Virus record (IMG/VR): IMGVR_UViG_3300031576_000521
Location: 1 to 26,431 of that record
DNA length: 26,431 bases
Source of the DNA: a virus
Reading direction: 5' to 3' (one strand)
Shown: piece after piece, positions 1 to 6,427 of the stretch
How the letters are laid out: each line of letters starts with the position of its first letter
How positions within the stretch are numbered: position 1 is the stretch's first letter
The notes under the pieces: model-generated
What the model was told of the DNA's origin: nothing
Seen by the model: only the letters and a program-made list of their open reading frames with translations
Database searches by the model: none
Program-made: the position numbers and the translations under genes

Positions 1-924
1 CCGGGGCTGTTTCCGCGCTACTTCATCATAGAGCCAACGGCGGTGTGCAATCGGCGCTGCCCGTTCTGCACGATTCTGGTGACGAATCGCAAAGGCATGA
101 TGCAATGGGTGCATTTTGTCCGGTTGCTCGACGAGTGCCGGGACTTCGGGGTCTATGGCATTTCGCTCTATCAGCTAGGCGAACCATTCTTGTGGCATGG
201 CAAAGAGGGGGACGGCAGGCGGCTCGACATCAGCGATATGGTCAACGCTGCGAAGACCGTCGGCGGCTTTCGCGCTGTCAATTTGTCCACCAATGGCGAC
301 GTATCGAATCTCGATTGCGTTCTCGGCTCGCAACTGGACGACCTGATCATTAGCATCGACGGCGCGACGGCGGAAGTTTACGACGCCAACCGGCCCAGCA
401 CGAAGCCGAACGACACTGGCGCGTTCGAGCGCACGGTGCAGCGCGTGCGGGACTTCTTGGAGAAGAAGGCAGCGCATGGCGACGTCAAGCCATTCGTCCG
501 ACTTCAGTGCATCAACAAAGAGAATACGGCGGCGCAGGTGGTGGACTTCGTGCGGTACTGGATTCAGATTCCGGGCGTGGACGATGTGCTGATTAAGAAT
601 CTGGATAGTATGCGGCCGTGGCTGGGCGACAAGGTGGTGAGCGACGAGGAAGACGCCATCAAGGCGGCGCGCGTGGCTTCTATGCCGTGCCAGCATATTT
701 ACAGTGTCGGATCGATGGTTGCGGACGGCAGGTTCAATGCGTGCTGCCACGACGCCTATACCGAACTGACGACGGCGGGCGCAAACATCGACGCGATGGC
801 ATTCGCCGATTGGTGGAATGGCGACTACATGAATGCGTTGCGGGCAGAGCACGAAGGCAAACCGGCGGCGGGGCGCCGGCTGCCGTGCCGCGAATGCAGG
901 GAGATGGATACGTGGCTGGGGTGA
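1..924 (+). CDS. Radical SAM / SPASM-type protein (5' end outside window)
   Basis: The reading frame is open from the first base, so the true start lies upstream. The codons at 46, 58 and 67 form the CxxxCxxC motif (CNRRCPFC) that binds the radical-SAM 4Fe-4S cluster. A later CQHIYSVGS...DGR..ACCHD segment and a terminal PCREC motif fit a SPASM-like auxiliary cluster domain. The middle, with LSTNGD and LDDLIISIDGA, matches the TIM-barrel strands of the family. Known members use SAM radical chemistry on peptides, sugars or cofactors; the substrate cannot be read from the sequence. It precedes an ATP-grasp gene with which its end overlaps, so the two are probably one operon. A radical SAM gene is accessory in a phage late region. 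Confidence 0.85.
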   Translation, partial: PGLFPRYFIIEPTAVCNRRCPFCTILVTNRKGMMQWVHFVRLLDECRDFGVYGISLYQLGEPFLWHGKEGDGRRLDISDMVNAAKTVGGFRAVNLSTNGDVSNLDCVLGSQLDDLIISIDGATAEVYDANRPSTKPNDTGAFERTVQRVRDFLEKKAAHGDVKPFVRLQCINKENTAAQVVDFVRYWIQIPGVDDVLIKNLDSMRPWLGDKVVSDEEDAIKAARVASMPCQHIYSVGSMVADGRFNACCHDAYTELTTAGANIDAMAFADWWNGDYMNALRAEHEGKPAAGRRLPCRECREMDTWLG

Positions 925-2174
925 AGACTCTTATCCTTCTCGGCGGCGGCGTCGAGGCCGTCCCCATCATTCGGCGCGTGCGTGAGCTTGGCTTCCGGGC
1001 CGTTGTCGTGGATGGCGATGCCGGCTGCGCGGGCCGCTCGCTGGCCGATGATTTCGTGCATGCCTCGTGCTACCACGGCGAGCAGGCCATTCCTGCATTG
1101 TCGGCGCATGCTTACGGCATGCGGTTGTCTTACGACGGCGTGATGTGCGCGGCTGTGGATGCGCCGGTCGTGGCGGCGGAGATCGCGGCGGCGTTCGGGC
1201 TGCCGAGTGACGGCGGCAATCCGTTGAGCGTTGAGGCGGCGCGGCTGAGTATGGACAAGCTGGCGCAGAAAGGAATGCTGGCGGGCCATGTTCCACTGCC
1301 GATGTTCAGGTCGTGGCCCTTTCCGGTCTCGTTGCATAAAATGGATTCCATCGGCAGAGAGGGAGACACATTTGTCCATGTCGTGAAGCCGGTCGATTCT
1401 CGCGGCGGGCGCGGCGTTATACGTATCACGGAGAGCGTCGATCCGGCCTGGGCTTACGAGCAGGCGCGCTCCCACTCCCCCACCGGGCGCGTGATGGTCG
1501 AGCAGTGGCTGGATGGGCTGCAGCTCAGCACGGAGAGTATCGTGCAGGATGGCCGTGTGCTGTTTACGGCGGTTGGACTGCGGAACTATGCGCGGTTGGA
1601 GGAGTTCGCGCCGTTCGTGATCGAGGATGGGTTCGATGAGCCGTGGGGCGGCAATGGATTGCAAACGGATATTGGCCGAGTTATCGAATCCGCTTGCCGT
1701 GCGCTGGAGTGGTATCAGAGCGGCGCCGGCATCGTCAAAGGTGATCTCGTTGTTCACGACGGGCGCGTGTATGTCATCGAGCTGGCGGCGCGGCTGTCGG
1801 GCGGTTTCTTTGCCACACATGGGCATCCGATGGCTTATGGCGTGGATTTCGTCGGCGCGGCTGCACGACACGGATTGGGGTACGGATACACGGAAGAGCC
1901 GAAGCCATATGCGCGGGGATTCGTGAGTCAGCGGTATGTTTTTCCAGCGCCAGAGGACATCGGCAAGGCAGTCGACGAAATTAGATGGCCTGATGAAATC
2001 GAGGGCGTCTTGTTCCATACCTACAATATAAGCACAGGGAAAAAGATCGAGCCTGTCGATTGCCACCCGCGCCGCTGGGGGCAGGCGTTGGCGACAGGCC
2101 GCACACCCGACGAGGCACGGCAGCGGGCCGAGGCGGCGGTTGTGGCGATGAAGGCGGGGGTCGTGCTGGAATGA
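912..2174 (+). CDS. ATP-grasp domain protein
   Basis: A protein of about 420 residues. The N-terminus (VKTLILLGGG) looks like the nucleotide-binding preATP-grasp fold. VKPVDSRGGRG, near residue 158, is the ATP-grasp lysine and glycine-rich loop, and VMVEQWLDG follows. The metal-binding part is near residue 289 (VIELAARLSGG). Family members ligate a carboxylate to an amine or thiol via an acyl phosphate. I chose GTG at 912 because GGGAG lies 8 bases upstream; GTG at 921, overlapping the preceding stop, is an alternative. The much longer upstream open frame is only read-through of the radical SAM gene in another frame. A dispersed repeat of family A is translated within it near 1867-1895. The substrate is unknown. 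Confidence 0.82.
   Translation: MAGVKTLILLGGGVEAVPIIRRVRELGFRAVVVDGDAGCAGRSLADDFVHASCYHGEQAIPALSAHAYGMRLSYDGVMCAAVDAPVVAAEIAAAFGLPSDGGNPLSVEAARLSMDKLAQKGMLAGHVPLPMFRSWPFPVSLHKMDSIGREGDTFVHVVKPVDSRGGRGVIRITESVDPAWAYEQARSHSPTGRVMVEQWLDGLQLSTESIVQDGRVLFTAVGLRNYARLEEFAPFVIEDGFDEPWGGNGLQTDIGRVIESACRALEWYQSGAGIVKGDLVVHDGRVYVIELAARLSGGFFATHGHPMAYGVDFVGAAARHGLGYGYTEEPKPYARGFVSQRYVFPAPEDIGKAVDEIRWPDEIEGVLFHTYNISTGKKIEPVDCHPRRWGQALATGRTPDEARQRAEAAVVAMKAGVVLE
1867..1895 (+). repeat. Dispersed repeat family A, copy 1 (inside ATP-grasp gene)
   Basis: ACACGGATTGGGG followed by TACGGATACACGGAA matches the family A pattern ACACGGATT-(N)GGG-CACGGAT-(A/G)CACGGA seen at five other places. This copy lies wholly inside a gene and is read as the residues HGLGYGYTEE, so the reading frame tolerated it. 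Confidence 0.7.
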
Positions 2175-2175
2175 T

Positions 2176-3132
2176 ATGAGTGATTACGCCGTCGTCATCA
2201 CGGCGCGCATGGCCTCCGAGCGTCTGCCAGGCAAGGCGCTCTCCGTCTACAGCCCAAATGGCACGCCGAACCTGATCCAGATTGTCAAGCGTTGGCAAGC
2301 CTCCGACCGAGATCCAGCTATCATCGTTGCCACAACGGATGGACCGGAAGACGGCGCTATTGCCGATCTCTGCGTCGGCTACGGGGTGCCGTGCTATCGT
2401 GGCTCGCGCGACGACGTGGTGGGCCGCATGGACAGCGCGCTCAAGGCATTTGCGCCGGACGCGAGGTGGATTGCGCGAGGCTCGGCGGACAATCCGCTGG
2501 TGGACGTGGGTCTGGCCGATTGGCGGATGGACATCCTGACAGACACGAACGCTGAGGGGTTGGTCTACGCCGACGACATGCTGCGCCTGACGTATTGCGC
2601 GACGACGGATGTGTGGTCGCGGTCGGGATGGGATAAAATCGCCGAGGGATCGAGTGGGAGCCAGCGTGAACATCCGGGCACATTCTATTTCGAGATGCTT
2701 CACCGATTTCAGTGGGTGGCGATTCAGTTTCCGCGCCGGGAGTATGTCACGCCGCACCGCACGGAGCTGGACACGCCGCAAGATCTGGAGATGTTTCGGG
2801 GATTGTGGCAGGCGTGGGGGAACAACGGATCGGGAGAATTCACGGATCAGAAGATGGCTCGGATGGACGGAGCAAATGGCGTGCTACCCACGCTGTGGGC
2901 GCTGGGCTACCTGGATGAACATCCTGAATTGGCGGCTCTCAATGCGGGCGTCGAGCTGAAGACGCACACGAAAGTTCGCTGGAAGAAGGGCCGGCCGGTG
3001 CTGTGCCAGACGTGCCAGGCGCAGGTCGGGGCGAATGTCGCGGGGAATTTCGAGGTAGGCTGCCCGCGCTGCGGGAAGCCGCTCAAATGGTACAGTCAGG
3101 GGAAGCCGAAGCCGTCGATGATGACGTATTGA
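2176..3132 (+). CDS. SpsF-like cytidylyltransferase with C-terminal zinc ribbon
   Basis: The N-terminal ~215 residues resemble the nucleotidyltransferase family that includes acylneuraminate cytidylyltransferase and SpsF: VVITARMASERLPGKAL is the nucleotide-binding signature (R..S.RLPGK), followed by IIVATTD and HRTELDTPQDLEM. Such enzymes activate sugars or sugar acids with CTP. From residue 216 a segment encoded by a family B repeat (NNGSGEFTDQK) forms a linker, and residues ~230-318 carry a C-terminal extension with CxxC pairs at 277/280 and 296/299, a zinc ribbon not expected in the family. It starts one base after the ATP-grasp stop, so it is co-transcribed. Its TGA stop lies inside the -35 box of the next promoter. 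Activity inferred from family; substrate unknown. Confidence 0.8.
   Translation: MSDYAVVITARMASERLPGKALSVYSPNGTPNLIQIVKRWQASDRDPAIIVATTDGPEDGAIADLCVGYGVPCYRGSRDDVVGRMDSALKAFAPDARWIARGSADNPLVDVGLADWRMDILTDTNAEGLVYADDMLRLTYCATTDVWSRSGWDKIAEGSSGSQREHPGTFYFEMLHRFQWVAIQFPRREYVTPHRTELDTPQDLEMFRGLWQAWGNNGSGEFTDQKMARMDGANGVLPTLWALGYLDEHPELAALNAGVELKTHTKVRWKKGRPVLCQTCQAQVGANVAGNFEVGCPRCGKPLKWYSQGKPKPSMMTY
2825..2852 (+). repeat. Dispersed repeat family B, copy 1 (inside cytidylyltransferase gene)
   Basis: The pattern CGGAT-n-GGAGAATT-ACGGATCAG matches the copies at 20289, 20362, 26128 and 26175. Here it is translated and sits between the catalytic domain and the zinc-ribbon extension. Confidence 0.65.
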
Positions 3133-3158
3133 CAGCGCAATGCGCACAGGGGTATAAT
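3129..3158 (+). promoter_or_regulatory. Sigma70-type promoter of cassette 1, with inverted repeat
   Basis: Consensus TTGACA (3129-3134) and TATAAT (3153-3158) are 18 bases apart. The -35 box contains the TGA stop of the preceding gene. TGCGCAC (3141-3147) and GTGCGCA (3159-3165) form a perfect 7-bp inverted repeat around the -10 box, a possible operator. Confidence 0.8.
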
Positions 3159-3164
3159 GTGCGC

Positions 3165-3236
3165 AGCAGTCACCCGGCGCGAAGTGCGCAAGAGCGGAGC
3201 GAGCGGGCCTCCGGCAGAGATGCCGGGGGCTTTTTT
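3165..3236 (+). ncRNA. Predicted short terminated transcript, cassette 1
   Basis: Transcription from the promoter at 3129-3158 should start near 3165 and end at the terminator at 3207-3236, giving an RNA of about 70 nt. It contains a GCGC-GAAGT-GCGC hairpin, then CGGAGC, then the terminator stem, an arrangement shared with the RNAs near 9100 and 21348. There is no convincing reading frame. It may be a stable small RNA or an antitermination site. Transcript ends are inferred. Confidence 0.5.
3207..3236 (+). terminator. Intrinsic terminator, cassette 1
   Basis: GCCTCCGGC (3207-3215) pairs with GCCGGGGGC (3222-3230) in a 9-bp stem with one G.U pair and a 6-base loop, followed by six T (3231-3236). 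Confidence 0.88.
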
Positions 3237-3249
3237 GTTTGAGAAATGC

Positions 3250-3282
3250 ACGATACGGATTCGGGCACGGATGCACGGAAGG
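3250..3282 (+). repeat. Dispersed repeat family A, copy 2 (carries the SD of the methyltransferase gene)
   Basis: ATACGGATTCGGGCACGGA followed by TGCACGGAAGG. The 3' end (GGAAGGG, 3277-3283) lies four bases before ATG 3288 and can serve as its Shine-Dalgarno sequence. Confidence 0.75.
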
Positions 3283-3287
3283 GTTTG

Positions 3288-4571
3288 ATGAGCGCGAAGG
3301 CGGGTGTTGTCAATGCGGTGGTGAAGGTCTCAGAGTGCAAGCCGCACCCTGAGAATTATAACGCGCACGACGACGCGCAGATCGCCGATCTGCGCGAGAG
3401 CCTGCGGCAGTTTGGGCAGGTGCGCTCGATTGTGGTGCAGCGCAACGGGCGCGGGTATGTGGTCGTGGCGGGCAATGGCTTGCACGAAGCGGCGCGGCTG
3501 GAAGGATTCAAGACGCTGCGCGCGGACGTGGTGCCGGCGGCGTGGTCACAGACGAAGGTTCTGGCGTACCTGGCCGCCGATAACGAGCTGGCCCGGCGGG
3601 GCAATCCCGATGAGGCGCAGTTGGCGGCGATTGTGGCGAGGGTGTACGAAGCCGAGGGTGAGGCGCTGGCGATGCTGGCGGCAGGCGAACGACAGGCGAT
3701 GGCTCGGCTGCTGGCGCTGGCGCGGGATGGCGATGGGCAGGCGGACGCGGAGCCGCAGATTGAGCGGGCGGAGGAGTTGAACCGGAAGTGGAAGGTCAAG
3801 ACGGGCGACCTGTGGCGCATCGGGGAGCATCGGCTATTGTGTGGGGATTCGACGCGGCGCGAGGATGTGGAGCGGGTGATGGGGGGAGAGAAGGCGGATG
3901 CGATCGTGACTGATCCGCCATACTCTATCTTGGGGGGTGGAACATCTTCTGCAGGCAAAGGAATTAAAGCATCGTTTGATCGCCAATTTTTCCGCGCTTG
4001 GTTTCAGGCATTATTGGCAATCTTAGATCCAGCATTAAATGATGGCGCAGCGCAATGGATGACTATTGATTGGCGTGGTGCTACAGCGATCGAGGAAGCA
4101 GTGACGAATACCCGTTGGCGCCTAGCTGGTCTTGGCGTATGGCATCGTGGTGGTTTAGGGATGGGATTTGCACTTCGTAAAGTATATGAAAATTTCATCT
4201 TCTTGGTTTCCGAGGGATGGAAACGAGCTAAAACAGATGAACCTGATTTGTGGGAGTATTTGTGGACACCTGGCGATAGAACAGAAGGACATTCTGCCGA
4301 GAAGCCTGTTGAATTGATAGTGCGGGCTGTGGAGTTGTGTGATGGTAATGTAATGCTCGATCCATTTCTCGGCAGTGGCACGACCCTTGTCGCCTGCCAA
4401 AACTTAGGCCGCCGCTGTCAGGCCATCGAAATCAGTCCGGCTTACTGCGCCGTGGCCCTCCAGCGCATGACTGATGCGTTTCCGGGGATCGAGATAGAGC
4501 GAATCGAGCATGACGAAGCGAAAGACACGGATTCGGGCACGGATACACGGAAGCGGCGGCGACAAGCCTGA
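3288..4571 (+). CDS. ParB-like domain fused to beta-class DNA methyltransferase
   Basis: A 427-residue protein. Residues ~1-110 resemble a ParB/sulfiredoxin-like domain (PHPENYNAH, LRESLRQFGQ, VVVAGNGLHEAARLEG). After a linker, LWRIGEHRLLCGDS leads into an amino-methyltransferase: catalytic motif IV DPPY at 209-212, and the SAM-binding motif DPFLGSGTT at 358-366. This order (IV before I) is the beta class, methylating adenine N6 or cytosine N4. ParB-methyltransferase fusions are common in phages, where they may protect phage DNA or tune expression. I chose ATG 3288 (GGAAGGG upstream); ATG 3246 would add 14 residues from a dispersed repeat. The stretch 3961-4320 is 46% GC by hand count, against 65-73% in lines counted upstream. 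The C-terminal DTDSGTDTRK is encoded by another repeat copy. Confidence 0.9.
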   Translation: MSAKAGVVNAVVKVSECKPHPENYNAHDDAQIADLRESLRQFGQVRSIVVQRNGRGYVVVAGNGLHEAARLEGFKTLRADVVPAAWSQTKVLAYLAADNELARRGNPDEAQLAAIVARVYEAEGEALAMLAAGERQAMARLLALARDGDGQADAEPQIERAEELNRKWKVKTGDLWRIGEHRLLCGDSTRREDVERVMGGEKADAIVTDPPYSILGGGTSSAGKGIKASFDRQFFRAWFQALLAILDPALNDGAAQWMTIDWRGATAIEEAVTNTRWRLAGLGVWHRGGLGMGFALRKVYENFIFLVSEGWKRAKTDEPDLWEYLWTPGDRTEGHSAEKPVELIVRAVELCDGNVMLDPFLGSGTTLVACQNLGRRCQAIEISPAYCAVALQRMTDAFPGIEIERIEHDEAKDTDSGTDTRKRRRQA

Positions 4572-5031
4572 GAGCAGGCAATTCAAGCCGGGGCTAAAGC
4601 GGCGTGGGGGGAATCCGAACCCGCCGCCGCCGCCGAAGGAATACCAGTTCAAGCCGGGGCAGAGTGGCAATCCGGGTGGCCGGCCGAAGCTGCTCGGCGA
4701 CGCCTACCGCGCGCAGCTCGCAAAGCCCGTGCCGGGAGATCCGGAGGGGCGCACCTATGCTGAAGCGATTGCCCAGGCGATGGCGATTGAGTCATTCAAG
4801 GGCAATGTGCCGGCAGCGCGTGAGGTTCGCAGCGCGACAGAGGGCGAGCGCATCAGGACGTGGCGTGACGAGGTGATCGATCTGCTCAGGAAGGGCGAGA
4901 TAACACCAGATGACGTTATCGCAGAGTTCGGAGCCGACGAGGCTCAGCCGCTACTTGTCGCCGCAGGCATTCGCCGAGATGAAGGCGGCGAAGCTCAGGG
5001 CGAAAGCGGCAAATCGGCAGGAAGCAAATAA
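4510..5031 (+). CDS. DUF5681-like protein, candidate small terminase subunit
   Basis: A 173-residue protein, basic at the N-terminus. YQFKPGQSGNPGGRPK (~residues 45-60) is the signature of DUF5681-type proteins, often found just before large terminase genes; a second, degenerate FKPG motif precedes it at about residue 26. The C-terminal half is helical and charged (WRDEVIDLLRKGEITPDDVIAEFG). Position and charge suit a DNA-recognising terminase partner, but this is inferred from location. The gene starts inside the 3' end of the methyltransferase gene (62-base overlap) and its first codons are made of family A repeat copy 3. Its 3' end overlaps the terminase gene by about 120 bases if ATG 4910 is used there. 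Confidence 0.7.
   Translation: MTKRKTRIRARIHGSGGDKPESRQFKPGLKRRGGNPNPPPPPKEYQFKPGQSGNPGGRPKLLGDAYRAQLAKPVPGDPEGRTYAEAIAQAMAIESFKGNVPAAREVRSATEGERIRTWRDEVIDLLRKGEITPDDVIAEFGADEAQPLLVAAGIRRDEGGEAQGESGKSAGSK
4524..4553 (+). repeat. Dispersed repeat family A, copy 3 (translated in two frames)
   Basis: GACACGGATTCGGGCACGG followed by ATACACGGAAG. It lies in the overlap of two genes and encodes DTDSGTDTRK in the methyltransferase and KTRIRARIHGS in the next protein. Confidence 0.78.
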
Positions 5032-6388
5032 CACCAGGCTACTCGAGTTTCGCGGCGCGGCGCTGGCGCTGCAAGCCTGGCGCGCCGGCGAGGTCGTCAT
5101 CAGCGGGCCATACGAGACGGGCAAGACGCTCGCCGCACTGTACCTGATCGACACACTGGCCCGGGCGCACAGGAACCTGCGGGCGTCGATCGTGCGCAAG
5201 GTGCGCGGCGACCTAGACGCGACGGCGCTAGAAACCTTCCGGCGCTTTATCATGCGCGACGACGTGCGGACCTACGGCGGTGAGCACCCGGTATTCTACG
5301 AATACCCGAACGACTCGCGCATCTGGATCGGCGGCATGGATAGACCTGGTAAGGCGCTCTCCGGCGAGCGCGATGTCATTTACGTGAACCAAGCCGAAGA
5401 ATTGAACCTGGAGGACTGGGAGACGTTCATCACACGCACGACGGGGCGGGCCGGCGCGCTCGTGCCCGGCCTGCTCATGGGGGATTGCAACCCTGGACCG
5501 CCATCGCACTGGATCAGGCACCGACCACAACTGACGCTGATCGAAAGCAGGCACGAGGATAATCCAGTGTTGTTCACGGACGCCGGCGTGCTGACGGAGC
5601 AAGGCGGGCACTCGATGGCCGTGCTGGATAGTCTGACGGGTGTGCGCTATCTGCGCGGGCGGAAGGGCTTGTGGGTGCAGGCCGAGGGCGTCGTCTACGA
5701 CGAATTCGATCCGGTGCTTCACGTTATCGACGAGATGCCGCCGAGCTGGCAGCAGTGGCGCAAGTTCCTCGCTATCGACTTCGGATTCAAGAACCCGTTC
5801 GTCTGCCAATTCTGGGCAATGGATGGCGACGACCGACTCTATCTCTACCGTGAAATCTACATGACGGGGCGGCTCGTCGAAGATCACGCGGGCCAAATCA
5901 ACGATCTGCTCGCGGGCGAGGAGCTCCGCGCCGCGTTTGCCGACCACGACGCGGAGGACCGCGCCACGCTCAACCGATACGGTATCTCGACGGTGGCCGC
6001 GAGCAAGGCGATCTCGTCGGGTATCGAGGAAGTCAAATCGCGCCTGAAAATCGCCGGCGATGGCAGGCCGCGCATCCTCTTTTTGCGCTCCGCGCTGGTC
6101 GAGCGCGACGAGGAGCTGGCCCGCAAGCGACTGCCGGCATCGACGGTTCAAGAATTCGAGATGTACGCCTGGCCGAAGGACGCCGGCGGCAAGGCGCTGA
6201 AGGAAGTCCCGGCGGACGCATACAATCACGGCATGGACGCCATGCGCTACATGGTGGCCTCGTCGATGCCAGCGAACCTGGGAGCGGTCCAGGAGGCGAA
6301 TCCGAAAGCGCGCTCGAAATTCGTGCGCGACGATCTGCAGGGTGGCCGCTTCGGGCGCGACCGGCCGGCAGGACATCACAGGCGATAG
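4910..6388 (+). CDS. terL: Terminase large subunit
   Basis: A 492-residue packaging motor protein that cuts and translocates phage DNA into the prohead. Walker A is GPYETGKT at residues 66-73; a Walker B-like strand with acidic residues follows (DVIYVNQAEEL). The C-terminal RNase H-like nuclease is shown by AIDFGFKNPFVCQFW (first acidic residue), ADHDAED, and YNHGMDAMRYM (last aspartate). The length is usual for the family. Start choice is uncertain: ATG 4910 gives a 122-base overlap with the previous gene, and ATG 4979 (residue 24) is also possible; neither has a strong ribosome site. It ends just before a family A repeat at 6393. Confidence 0.92.
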   Translation: MTLSQSSEPTRLSRYLSPQAFAEMKAAKLRAKAANRQEANNTRLLEFRGAALALQAWRAGEVVISGPYETGKTLAALYLIDTLARAHRNLRASIVRKVRGDLDATALETFRRFIMRDDVRTYGGEHPVFYEYPNDSRIWIGGMDRPGKALSGERDVIYVNQAEELNLEDWETFITRTTGRAGALVPGLLMGDCNPGPPSHWIRHRPQLTLIESRHEDNPVLFTDAGVLTEQGGHSMAVLDSLTGVRYLRGRKGLWVQAEGVVYDEFDPVLHVIDEMPPSWQQWRKFLAIDFGFKNPFVCQFWAMDGDDRLYLYREIYMTGRLVEDHAGQINDLLAGEELRAAFADHDAEDRATLNRYGISTVAASKAISSGIEEVKSRLKIAGDGRPRILFLRSALVERDEELARKRLPASTVQEFEMYAWPKDAGGKALKEVPADAYNHGMDAMRYMVASSMPANLGAVQEANPKARSKFVRDDLQGGRFGRDRPAGHHRR

Positions 6389-6392
6389 TTAC

Positions 6393-6421
6393 GACACGGA
6401 TTGGGTCACGGATACACGGAT
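6393..6421 (+). repeat. Dispersed repeat family A, copy 4 (terminase-portal junction)
   Basis: GACACGGATTGGGTCACGG followed by ATACACGGAT fills nearly all of the 39-base gap between the terminase stop and ATG 6428. Confidence 0.78.
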
Positions 6422-6427
6422 AAAGAT

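Noticed and set aside
618-911. Upstream extension of the ATP-grasp frame
   Set aside because: It runs inside the radical SAM gene in another frame and translates to arginine/glycine-rich sequence; the domain begins only after 912.
825-2066. Long minus-strand open frame of 413 codons
   Set aside because: It is the mirror of the ATP-grasp gene in GC-rich DNA, with arginine/histidine-rich low-complexity translation and no motif.
3165-3236. Cassette RNAs considered as tRNA genes
   Set aside because: Length is near that of a tRNA but there is no cloverleaf, T-loop or CCA-type acceptor; the 3' stem is followed by a T-run as in a terminator.
3246-3287. ATG 3246 as start of the methyltransferase
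   Set aside because: Its SD is weak and it would translate repeat A; ATG 3288 has GGAAGGG four bases upstream. It remains possible.
5228-6379. Long minus-strand open frame of 383 codons
   Set aside because: It lies opposite the clear terminase gene, and its translation has no recognisable domain.
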